From the NCBI GenBank assembly GCA_019509685.1, contig JAEKLU010000060.1, forward strand, positions 1 through 7,768: 7,768 nt of DNA, read 5' to 3'. Source of the DNA: Mesorhizobium sp. GTDB lineage: Bacteria > Pseudomonadota > Alphaproteobacteria > Rhizobiales > Rhizobiaceae. The translations under genes and the position numbers were made by a program. Shown in pieces: positions 1-7,768 of this stretch. Below the pieces are notes generated by a model. It did not search any database, was not told where the DNA came from, and saw nothing but the letters and a program-made list of their open reading frames with translations. Each line of letters starts with the position of its first letter. Position 1 is the stretch's first letter.

Positions 1-1
1 C

Positions 2-325
2 GGGGGCGGCAACAGCGGCAACAGCGGGGGCGGCAACGGCAACAGCGGTAACGGGAACGGCAACAGCGGTAACGGGAACGGCAATAGCGGTAACGGCAAC
101 AGCGGTAAGGGCAATGGCAACAACCCGGGCAATGCCCAGACTCATGTGAACACCACGACCGGCGACACGGTCGAAGTCGGCGCCGGCGCAGTAGAGGTTA
201 CGCACCCCAACGGCATGAAAGAGAAGGTCGAGAAGGGACGCTTCCGGATGGAAGACAAGTACGGCCGCACCATCGTCGATCGTAAGGCCACCGCGGCCGA
301 CGTCGATCGTTTGAAGAATTTGTGA
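2..325 (+). CDS. Gly/Asn/Ser-rich protein, C-terminal part (5' end outside window)
   Basis: The open frame enters from the left edge and ends in TGA at 323-325, giving 107 visible residues. Residues 1 to about 45 are low complexity, built from NSGNG(NG) units. The last 60 or so form a compact, charged domain with GDTVEVGAGAVEVTHPNG and GRTIVDRKATAADVDRL. Its alternating pattern suggests a few beta strands followed by a short helix. A flexible Gly/Asn/Ser linker before a small domain is common in exported or surface proteins, but the N-terminus, where a signal peptide would lie, is not visible, so export is only an inference. A terminator lies 128 bases downstream of the stop. I do not recognise the family and assign no function. 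Coding is well supported by the uninterrupted frame, the repeat unit being a multiple of three, and the biased third positions after the repeat. Confidence 0.8.
   Translation, partial: GGGNSGNSGGGNGNSGNGNGNSGNGNGNSGNGNSGKGNGNNPGNAQTHVNTTTGDTVEVGAGAVEVTHPNGMKEKVEKGRFRMEDKYGRTIVDRKATAADVDRLKNL
41..112 (+). repeat. In-frame short tandem repeat encoding NSGNG(NG) units
   Basis: Two identical 21-base units (41-61 and 62-82, encoding NSGNGNG) are followed by two shortened 15-base units (83-97 and 98-112, encoding NSGNG and NSGKG). All unit lengths are multiples of three, so gain or loss of units keeps the frame. The two full units are identical in DNA, which suggests recent duplication rather than selection on protein alone. 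Confidence 0.85.
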
Positions 326-452
326 GAGCGAGGTTTTATCGGGAGACCAGATCGTCAGGGATTGAAGCGCCGGCGCCGCGAGATAGGTTGCCACCTTTTG
401 CTTCGCCGCCTTTAGTCCTGATCGGTCTTTCGAGGAACATCCGCTGTTCACC

Positions 453-484
453 TGCCCCCGTCCTCGTGGCGGGGGTATTTTTTT
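453..484 (+). terminator. Rho-independent terminator
   Basis: The left arm TGCCCCCG (453-460) pairs with CGGGGGTA (470-477) around a 9-base loop, with one G-U pair, and is followed at once by seven T (478-484). This is a canonical intrinsic terminator for plus-strand transcription. It would end the transcript of the Gly/Asn/Ser-rich gene, leaving a 3' untranslated region of roughly 155 bases, or it would end a separate small transcript from 326-452. A short GAACA/TGTTC stem (435-449) lies just before it. Confidence 0.8.
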
Positions 485-588
485 GAGGAACTGGGGAACT
501 GGGGAACTGAGGAACTGGGGAACTGGGGAACTGGGGAACTGGGGAATTGGGGAACTGGAGAACTGAGGAACTGAGGAACTGAGGAAGC
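485..588 (+). repeat. Left array of 8-bp tandem repeats (GRGGAACT)
   Basis: Twelve full 8-base units run from 485 to 580, with a decayed thirteenth to 588. In order, the second base and the variants give GAGGAACT, GGGGAACT twice, GAGGAACT, GGGGAACT three times, GGGGAATT, GGGGAACT, GGAGAACT, then GAGGAACT twice. The period of 8 is not a multiple of three, so the array is not built for coding, although frames through it stay open. It begins directly after the terminator T-tract. It is the mirror partner of the array at 621-716. Confidence 0.95.
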
Positions 589-620
589 TTCTCCAGCCGT
601 TCCACTTCCATCGACTCTCC

Positions 621-716
621 TGTTCTTCAATTCTCCAGTTCTCCAGTTCTCCAGTTCTCCAGTTCTCCAGTTCTTCAATTCTCCAGTTCCCCAGTTCCCC
701 AGTTCCTCAGCTCCTG
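621..716 (-). repeat. Right array of 8-bp tandem repeats, inverted relative to the left array
   Basis: Twelve 8-base units read on the minus strand as GRRGAACT. From the outer end inward they are a degenerate unit (709-716), GAGGAACT, GGGGAACT twice, GGAGAATT, GAAGAACT, GGAGAACT four times, GGAGAATT and GAAGAACA. The outer 26 bases (684-709) are the exact reverse complement of 484-509, the outer end of the left array. The arms are separated by a 32-base non-repetitive spacer (589-620). The outermost unit supplies the stop codon of the response-regulator gene. Confidence 0.95.
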
Positions 717-1351
717 ATTTCCCTCGCCTCCCGCGCCACCAGGGCCGCTTCCGTGCGGTTGCGTACGTTGAGCTTGGCGAGCACGCGGGTCATGTGGTGC
801 TTGACCGTCTTTTCCTGCAGCGACAGGCGGGCTGCGACCTCCTTGTTGCTCAGGCCTTCCGAAACCAGCTTCAAGATGTCGGCCTCGCGTGCGGTGAGCA
901 GGCTCAGCGGGTCGGGTTTGCTACCGGCGGGCTTCAAGAGGTCCGACAACAGCCGCGCCGACAGGATCGGCGAAACATAGCTCTGGCCGTCGGCGACATC
1001 GCGCAGGATCTCGGCCAGCGCCTTGGAGCCGACGCCTTTCAGCACATAGCCGCGCGCGCCCACTTTCAGCGCTTCCGCGACATCGGCATTGGCTTCCGAC
1101 ACGGTCAGCATCACGACCTTCTGCTGCGGCCGCGCGGCAAGGATAGCGCCAAGCGCCTTGAGCCCGCCACCCGGCATGCTGATGTCGAGCAAAAGGATGT
1201 CGGGCGCCGCGCGAGCGAGTTGCTCGGCATCGTCGGCATTGGCGCCTTCACCGACAAGCTCGAAACCGCCGATCTCGGCGAGGCTGCGCGTCACGCCCTC
1301 GCGAAACAGCGGATGGTCGTCGACGATGGCGATGCGGATCGGGGCGTTCAT
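707..1351 (-). CDS. NarL/FixJ-family two-component response regulator
   Basis: This 214-residue protein is of normal length for the family. Residues 1-120 form a receiver domain with the acidic pair D11-D12 (IVDDHP), phospho-acceptor D56 in LLLDISMPG, the switch threonine T83 (MLT) and the conserved lysine K105. Residues about 150-210 form a LuxR-type helix-turn-helix, with LTAREADIL, GLSNKEVAARL and KTVKHHMTRVLAKL. Phosphorylation by the adjacent kinase should alter dimerisation and DNA binding; the target genes cannot be told from sequence. Its ATG overlaps the kinase TGA as ATGA (1348-1351), so translation is probably coupled. The last codons, AGG AGC TGA, lie in the outermost degenerate unit of the 8-bp repeat array, so the C-terminus is partly repeat-derived. 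The general role is certain, the specific pathway unknown. Confidence 0.95.
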   Translation of the reverse strand: MNAPIRIAIVDDHPLFREGVTRSLAEIGGFELVGEGANADDAEQLARAAPDILLLDISMPGGGLKALGAILAARPQQKVVMLTVSEANADVAEALKVGARGYVLKGVGSKALAEILRDVADGQSYVSPILSARLLSDLLKPAGSKPDPLSLLTAREADILKLVSEGLSNKEVAARLSLQEKTVKHHMTRVLAKLNVRNRTEAALVAREAREIRS

Positions 1352-2784
1352 GACTGCTCCTCAACGGACAATTGGATCACCAGCTTGGTTCCTTGCGGGC
1401 CGGACAGCGTATCGAACTGTCCGCCGATGCTTTCGATGCGTTCCCTCAGGCCCGCCAGCCCGAGGCCTTCGCTTCGCGCCGGATCGAAGCCCGGGCCGGT
1501 GTCCAGCACCTCGACCACAAGCCTGCCGGCCCTCATGGTGGCGCGCACCTGCTGGCCCTGGCCCTTGCCGTGGCGGTAGGCGTTGTTCAGCCCTTCCTGC
1601 ACGAAGCGGTAGATGCTGATCTTCTCCGAGGTGCCGAGCTCGGGCAGGCGTTCGGGCAGCGTCAGCGCCACCTCGGTCGCGGTGCGGCGCTCATGCTCGG
1701 CAACCGCAAGCCGCAGGATGTCGGCGATCGCCTGGGTCTCGATCTGCGGCAGCACCAGCCCATTGCAAATGCCGCGTATCTCGCTCATCGCCTCGCCGAG
1801 CGTCTTGTGGATGCCGGCGATCTCGGCCTCGCGTGCCTCGCGCGAGGCCTCGACCAGCGCCGGGCTGTCCATCCTGAGCGCCGCCAGCGCCACCAGTTGA
1901 GCCGGTCCGTCATGCAGGTCGGCGCCGATGCGCCTCAAATAGCGTTCGTTGATCGCGGTGGCGCGGCGCGAGGCGCGCTGCACGCGCTGGCGCAGCGAGG
2001 AATTCTGCGCCAGTGTCGCTTGCAACTCGGCGACCTTGGCCTCGAGCGCGGCGCGCTGGATCTGGATTGTGCGGCTGCCGCGAAAGACGATGCCTGAAAG
2101 CAGCGCGAGCGCTGTCGCGGTGGCCGTGGCCACCACCAGCCAGGTCCCGCGCAGCGCTGCCGTCATCGTTTCGTGGAAGTCGGTCGCGGCCTCGTAGAAT
2201 TCCGACACGGCCACCACGTCGCCCGACCACGGCTCGCGCACCGGGTTGTATATCTCCAGCACCGGAACCTTCACATCCTCTTCCTCGCCGGCTTTGATGT
2301 CGTCCTGAAGACTGTTGTATTCAGCCACCACATTGCCGGCGAAGGCGGCTTTGAGATTGGGATTGATCTTGTACTGCCTGCCGATCTCGGCAGCGTCCTT
2401 GGCATAGAGGACCGTGCCGTCGGGTCGCCACAGCTTGAACGACAGCAGTTTCTCGCCGAGCGCGCCCTGGCCTAGCGTCTCGTCCAGCGCCCGCTTGACC
2501 GTGGTGTCGAGCTCGCGGCTCTTGCGCATGTCGGGCAGCAACGGCGCGATCACGCTGTCGACATAGAGCGCGGTGGTGGCTGCGGCGTTGTGCATCACGC
2601 CCTCACGGATCTGCGCGGTCACCCATAGGCCGACCACCAGCATGACCGCCAGCAGTCCGATGCCGCCGGCGATCAGGAACTGCAGCGCCAGCGACAGCCC
2701 GCTCCAGATTTCAACCAGACGCTTCAACATCTCCCCGCTTTGCCGATTGGTGAGACTACCGGGCCGGCGACAGTATGGCGACAT
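1348..2784 (-). CDS. Membrane-bound sensor histidine kinase (HisKA_3 / NarL-partner type)
   Basis: The 478-residue reading contains a first membrane segment (about 35-55), an extracytoplasmic sensor region of about 155 residues (59-212) with a Cache/PAS-like stretch (LLSFKLWRPDGTVLYAKD), a second membrane segment (214-234), and a helical linker (240-280). The dimerisation box has phospho-acceptor H291 in LHDGPAQL, typical of the HisKA_3 class. The ATPase domain shows the N box QEGLNNAYRHG (N400/N401), DTGPGFD (428-434) and GLGLAGLRERI (440-450). It should autophosphorylate and pass phosphate to the regulator at 707-1351; the ligand is unknown. Start choice is uncertain. ATG at 2784 has AAGG three bases upstream and sits about 20 bases after a promoter-like element. 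The internal ATG at 2730 (M19) begins MLKRLVEIW, a more usual N-terminus, but its GGGGAG abuts the ATG without spacing. Either start leaves both membrane segments intact. Confidence 0.93.
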   Translation of the reverse strand: MSPYCRRPGSLTNRQSGEMLKRLVEIWSGLSLALQFLIAGGIGLLAVMLVVGLWVTAQIREGVMHNAAATTALYVDSVIAPLLPDMRKSRELDTTVKRALDETLGQGALGEKLLSFKLWRPDGTVLYAKDAAEIGRQYKINPNLKAAFAGNVVAEYNSLQDDIKAGEEEDVKVPVLEIYNPVREPWSGDVVAVSEFYEAATDFHETMTAALRGTWLVVATATATALALLSGIVFRGSRTIQIQRAALEAKVAELQATLAQNSSLRQRVQRASRRATAINERYLRRIGADLHDGPAQLVALAALRMDSPALVEASREAREAEIAGIHKTLGEAMSEIRGICNGLVLPQIETQAIADILRLAVAEHERRTATEVALTLPERLPELGTSEKISIYRFVQEGLNNAYRHGKGQGQQVRATMRAGRLVVEVLDTGPGFDPARSEGLGLAGLRERIESIGGQFDTLSGPQGTKLVIQLSVEEQS

Positions 2785-2796
2785 GGACCTTGGTCC
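2785..2796. promoter_or_regulatory. Short palindrome before the kinase start
   Basis: GGACCTTGGTCC is a perfect 5-2-5 inverted repeat directly upstream of the ATG at 2784. If that start is used, the AAGG ribosome-binding sequence (minus strand) lies inside the dyad. It could be an operator half or a small RNA hairpin hiding the ribosome-binding site. A dyad this short can arise by chance. Confidence 0.25.
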
Positions 2797-2810
2797 GGCC
2801 GCAGGGGAAG

Positions 2811-2839
2811 GGATAGCTGATGGAAGGTCTTCCTTGCAA
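2811..2839 (-). promoter_or_regulatory. Candidate promoter of the kinase-regulator operon
   Basis: Read on the minus strand, TTGCAA (2839-2834) and CTATCC (2816-2811) are separated by exactly 17 bases, resembling the alphaproteobacterial housekeeping consensus CTTGAC-N17-CTATAT. The spacer contains a perfect 5-2-5 palindrome, GGAAGGTCTTCC (2822-2833). A regulator bound there would block the promoter. Transcription would start near 2804. The prediction rests on weak motifs only. Confidence 0.35.
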
Positions 2840-2847
2840 GAACGCCC

Positions 2848-3030
2848 TCAGGCGTAACCCTTCAGCTCGACCACCTCGACGCCGAGGCGAAAGGCCTGGC
2901 CGTCGGCATAAGAGCGCGCATATTGCTCGGCCTCGAACGGAAAGATCAGCGTGGTGCCGTAGGCGGTGACGCGCACCGTCCACTTCTGGCCGCTGACGAG
3001 CTCAACACCGTGAAGCTTCGCCTTAACCAT
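2848..3030 (-). CDS. Small hypothetical protein, 60 residues
   Basis: The protein begins MVKAKLHGVEL and ends VEVVELKGYA. It looks like a small soluble domain of beta strands (KWTVRVTAYGTTLIFPF and FRLGVEVVELKGY) around a short helix (EAEQYARSYADG), with no signal peptide, membrane segment, cysteine or catalytic motif. I chose ATG 3028-3030 because GAGGAGGG lies five bases upstream; the frame stays open to an ATG at 3084 and another at 3051, but neither has as good a ribosome-binding site. It precedes the kinase operon on the same strand with a 63-base gap, so read-through is possible, but a separate promoter-like element lies before each. I do not recognise the family. Length, start signal and codon use support a real gene. 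Confidence 0.7.
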   Translation of the reverse strand: MVKAKLHGVELVSGQKWTVRVTAYGTTLIFPFEAEQYARSYADGQAFRLGVEVVELKGYA

Positions 3031-3034
3031 CTCA

Positions 3035-3042
3035 CCCTCCTC
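3035..3042 (-). promoter_or_regulatory. Ribosome-binding site deciding the start at 3030
   Basis: On the minus strand, GAGGAGGG is followed by TGAG and then ATG. This near-perfect Shine-Dalgarno sequence, with the GGAGG core five bases from the ATG, places the start at 3030 rather than at the upstream in-frame ATGs. Confidence 0.7.
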
Positions 3043-3065
3043 AGTCCGCATGCTCGCAACCTTTG

Positions 3066-3094
3066 ATAACGTCGCGAAAGTCATTTGAGTGCAA
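3066..3094 (-). promoter_or_regulatory. Candidate promoter of the 60-residue protein gene
   Basis: On the minus strand, TTGCAC (3094-3089) and CGTTAT (3071-3066) are spaced by 17 bases in a locally AT-richer stretch. A start of transcription near 3060 would give a leader of about 30 bases to the ATG at 3030. This is a motif match only. Confidence 0.3.
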
Positions 3095-3202
3095 ATAATC
3101 CGACCGAATTGTGTCGTTGCCTCATCGCTTCCGACATTGGGTCGTTCCCGTCCGTGAAATGGTTCACCGAGGGTGGTGCTTTTTTGGTCTCCGCAGCTTC
3201 AC

Positions 3203-3240
3203 CGGCCCGGACACATTGATGGCTTTTGTCATCCGGGTCG
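3203..3240. other. Imperfect stem-loop in the divergent intergenic region
   Basis: CGGCCCGGA (3203-3211) pairs with TCCGGGTCG (3232-3240) over nine positions with one G-U pair, around a 20-base loop. There is no T-tract after it, so it is not a standard terminator. A run of six T (3180-3185) precedes it, and a small stem GTGAA/TTCAC (3154-3166) lies further upstream. It could be a regulator site or a transcript end; the rest of 3095-3255 shows nothing I can name. Confidence 0.3.
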
Positions 3241-3255
3241 TTTGCCCTCGAGCTT

Positions 3256-3280
3256 GGAACCCCGACGCTTCAAGCAGGTT
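3256..3280 (+). promoter_or_regulatory. EcfG-type general stress promoter
   Basis: GGAAC (3256-3260) is followed after 17 bases by GTT (3278-3280). Alphaproteobacterial EcfG/RpoE2 sigma factors of the general stress response recognise GGAAC-N16/17-(C)GTT. Transcription would start near 3286, about 24 bases before the ATG at 3310, which suits the AAGGAG at 3298-3303. Position and spacing are good, but the core is short and GTT is preceded by G rather than C. Confidence 0.5.
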
Positions 3281-3309
3281 AAAGTTTCGGAACCGCGAAG
3301 GAGATCGCC

Positions 3310-3459
3310 ATGATCCGCAAGCTGAAAACCGGCGAATATCGTCTCTATTCCCGCAAGCTCGATCCGAGGACCGGCAAGCGGCGCAACCTCGGCACCTTCA
3401 AATCGCGCGAGGCGGCCGAAAAGCACGAGCGCGAAGTGCAGTATTTCAAGCGGCACTAG
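3310..3459 (+). CDS. Small basic protein resembling a lone integrase arm-binding domain, 49 residues
   Basis: The sequence begins MIRKLKTGEYRLYSRKLDP and continues RTGKRRNLGTFKSREAAEKHE, ending QYFKRH and TAG. The layout GEYRLYSR-x-DP-x-TGKRRNLGTF-x-SREAAEKHE fits the beta-beta-beta-helix arm-type DNA-binding domain at the N-terminus of tyrosine recombinases. Here it is a complete small ORF with no recombinase after it. AAGGAG (3298-3303) lies six bases before the ATG, and an EcfG-type promoter precedes it. Very similar small proteins occur in rhizobia as far as I recall. DNA or RNA binding under stress is a plausible inference, not shown. The gene converges with the one at 3513-3872 across a 53-base gap containing no clear terminator. 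It is under 60 codons but well supported by ribosome-binding site, codon use and domain pattern. Confidence 0.75.
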   Translation: MIRKLKTGEYRLYSRKLDPRTGKRRNLGTFKSREAAEKHEREVQYFKRH

Positions 3460-3512
3460 AGCAATCCCATGCAGGCGGGTAGCGGCTAGGCTCGGCGACT
3501 TCGTCGGGACCT

Positions 3513-3872
3513 TCAGTGATGCCGGCCGCCTTGCGGTTTGCGTGGTGTGTTCGGCCGGGCGTGGCCCGGTAGGGCCGTCTTTATGATCGATCCGCTCATG
3601 TCGCGGTCGCAACGCCTCGTCACGATCTCGACTGATCTGGTATCGACGGTCACCCGTCCCAGCACCTGCACGGTCGTGCGCCCGAGATCTTCGTCGACAT
3701 GGACGACCTCGCCTTCGAGCCGCAGCTTGTCGCCCGGCTTGGCATTGGGTTCGACCATCGAATAGCTGTGGGTGTCGCTGGCAAGCGACAGGATCACGCG
3801 GTTCTGCACACGCTCGATCACTGTAGCAACGATTGCGACCCTGTCTCCGATCCCCACTGTTTCATGTGTCAT
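3513..3872 (-). CDS. Hypothetical beta-rich protein, 119 residues
   Basis: The ATG at 3870-3872 is preceded by AAAGGAG with six bases of spacing. Residues about 8-85 alternate in a beta-strand pattern: DRVAIVATVIERVQNRVILSL, then PNAKPGDKLRLEGEVVHVDEDLG, then RTTVQVLGRVTVDTRSVEIV. This suggests a small beta barrel, perhaps OB-like. The last 30 or so residues (from RRCDRDMSG on) are polar, Pro/Gly/Arg/His-rich and probably disordered. There is no signal peptide, membrane helix or metal motif. I do not recognise the family and give no function. The ribosome-binding region (AAGGAG-C-TCGCC-ATG) is almost the same as that of the 49-residue gene facing it. The tail differs in character from the core, so a frameshift or late extension near codon 87 is possible. 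Confidence 0.65.
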   Translation of the reverse strand: MTHETVGIGDRVAIVATVIERVQNRVILSLASDTHSYSMVEPNAKPGDKLRLEGEVVHVDEDLGRTTVQVLGRVTVDTRSVEIVTRRCDRDMSGSIIKTALPGHARPNTPRKPQGGRHH

Positions 3873-4118
3873 GGCGAGCTCCTTTCCGCGTCAAGCGACA
3901 GTCACTGCAAAGACAAAAAAGGAACTGCCGCGTAGCGGGACGCCGGCACCGCTAAAACAAACGCGAAAACAAACATTTGGTTGCGGTCGTGGCCGCGCGC
4001 AGCATTGCCGGGCGCAAAAGCCTGGACAGCGATATCACAAGCCAGCGCCGCTCGTCATGGTCGCAGCCCCTTTTCGGCAGGCCGGGCGGGGGGTGATCAA
4101 CGCGGAAGGACTTTGACC

Positions 4119-4256
4119 ATGAGCATCGCCACGAAATCGTCAGCGCGGCCGCGAGCCTTGCTTGCCAACGACGCTCGGCCGAGCTGGCAGAGCCGGGCGA
4201 TCACCCGGCTGCTGGAAATCCTGCTGCGCGCCCGAGGAATGTTCTCAGGCTGCTGA
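4119..4256 (+). CDS. Candidate small basic protein, 45 residues
   Basis: ATG 4119-4121 is preceded by GGAAGGA with eight bases of spacing and the frame ends in TGA at 4254-4256. The peptide starts MSIATKSSARPRALLAN, is strongly basic (seven Arg, one Lys) and has a likely amphipathic helix RAITRLLEILLRAR (26-39), ending MFSGC. Size, charge and helix recall the many short Arg-rich proteins of rhizobia, but it lacks a clear match to DUF1127, so no family is given. The same frame is open back to 3981, but no ribosome-binding site supports an earlier start. A 7-bp stem (AGCCGGG/CCCGGCT, 4191-4210) lies inside it, so the stretch could instead be structured untranslated sequence. The preceding 246 bases (3873-4118) show no gene, only a 12-base near-tandem repeat of AAAACAAAC (3954-3974). 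Confidence 0.45.
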   Translation: MSIATKSSARPRALLANDARPSWQSRAITRLLEILLRARGMFSGC

Positions 4257-4315
4257 AGCGACATACGCCCGTTGACATGATCGCGCCGAGGCATCCAACC
4301 GACCGGAAACTGCAT

Positions 4316-4342
4316 CAAGCGGGCGAAGCCGTCGCCCGCTTG
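4316..4342. other. Strong perfect hairpin upstream of metH
   Basis: CAAGCGGGCGA (4316-4326) and TCGCCCGCTTG (4332-4342) are perfect 11-bp arms around a 5-base loop. There is no T-tract on either side in either direction, so it is not a canonical intrinsic terminator. It lies 60 bases after the stop of the 45-residue ORF and nine bases before the metH -35 element. It may end or stabilise the upstream transcript and insulate metH, or act as a protein site. Confidence 0.6.
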
Positions 4343-4350
4343 CATGGGGC

Positions 4351-4379
4351 GTGACAAGAACGCCATCAAGGCGTATGTT
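4351..4379 (+). promoter_or_regulatory. Candidate metH promoter
   Basis: GTGACA (4351-4356) and TATGTT (4374-4379) are spaced by 17 bases. GTGACA matches TTGACA at five of six positions. Transcription would start near 4386, inside the palindrome at 4381-4400, leaving a leader of about 49 bases. No second element with better spacing is visible in the 120 bases before metH. Confidence 0.45.
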
Positions 4380-4380
4380 G

Positions 4381-4400
4381 ACATAAAGATGTCTTTATGT
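4381..4400. promoter_or_regulatory. Probable repressor operator before metH (9-2-9 palindrome)
   Basis: ACATAAAGA-TG-TCTTTATGT is a perfect inverted repeat with 9-base arms and a 2-base centre, AT-rich in GC-rich surroundings. It lies over the predicted transcription start, 34 bases before the metH ATG, where a bound dimer would block initiation. Methionine-cycle genes of Proteobacteria are controlled by ArsR-family regulators such as SahR, which bind palindromes of this size and respond to S-adenosylhomocysteine. The match to SahR is inferred from gene context and site architecture; no such regulator gene is in the window. Confidence 0.65.
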
Positions 4401-4434
4401 GACCTGGAGAAGGTTGTCGCTCCGAGGATAAAAA

Positions 4435-7768
<3,334 letters not shown>

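Noticed and set aside
336..678. Open frames on both sides of the 8-bp arrays giving QFPSSPVP- and NWRTGELE-like repeats
   Set aside because: They arise because the 8-bp unit contains no stop in any frame; the peptides shift through three repeat phases and have no ribosome-binding site.
485..716. CRISPR array
   Set aside because: The units are contiguous 8-base repeats without unique spacers, and no cas gene is present.
794..2475. Several plus-strand open frames opposite the regulator and kinase genes
   Set aside because: They are antisense shadows of two genes with complete domain signatures on the minus strand.
3154..3185. Intrinsic terminator ending in six T
   Set aside because: The only pairing next to the T-run is a 4-bp stem, and no plus-strand gene ends upstream of it.
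3111..3482. 123-codon plus-strand frame overlapping the 49-residue gene
   Set aside because: It runs out of frame through the better-supported small ORF, lacks a ribosome-binding site and has no coherent domain pattern.
4257..4434. SAM-II, SAH or cobalamin riboswitch before metH
   Set aside because: I looked for the conserved cores expected for these classes and found none. With transcription starting near 4386 the leader is only about 49 bases, too short for a cobalamin aptamer. The palindromic operator explains regulation better.

Overview
The window looks like chromosomal DNA of a GC-rich alphaproteobacterium of the order Rhizobiales, most likely Mesorhizobium or a close relative. The grounds are strongly GC-biased third codon positions, the character of the MetH and NarL-type proteins, an EcfG-type (GGAAC-N17-GTT) promoter and several small proteins of rhizobial type. 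The genus is an inference from recall, not from a search.

Layout. Positions 1-325 hold the 3' end of a plus-strand gene for a Gly/Asn/Ser-rich protein with a compact C-terminal domain. A Rho-independent terminator follows at 453-484. The gap up to 716 is filled by two arrays of an 8-bp repeat (GRGGAACT) facing each other in inverted orientation, and the second array runs into the stop codon of the next gene. Positions 707-2784 (minus strand) carry a two-component operon, in which a membrane histidine kinase overlaps its NarL/FixJ-type response regulator by ATGA. Positions 2848-3030 (minus) encode a 60-residue protein of unknown function. Positions 3256-3459 (plus) hold a stress-type promoter and a 49-residue basic protein resembling a lone integrase arm-binding domain. 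Positions 3513-3872 (minus) encode a 119-residue beta-rich protein of unknown function. Positions 4119-4256 (plus) hold a candidate 45-residue basic peptide, followed by a strong hairpin.

From 4435 to the end of the window runs metH, cobalamin-dependent methionine synthase, cut off by the window edge in its activation domain. Its promoter region contains a 9-2-9 perfect palindrome at 4381-4400 that covers the predicted transcription start. It is most simply read as the operator of a regulator of methionine or S-adenosylhomocysteine metabolism.

The genes do not form one pathway. The kinase and regulator work together, metH belongs to the methionine cycle, and the small genes between them look like stress or accessory loci. 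I see no RNA gene of a known family, insertion sequence, prophage or CRISPR array. The most unusual element is the inverted pair of 8-bp tandem arrays at 485-716.
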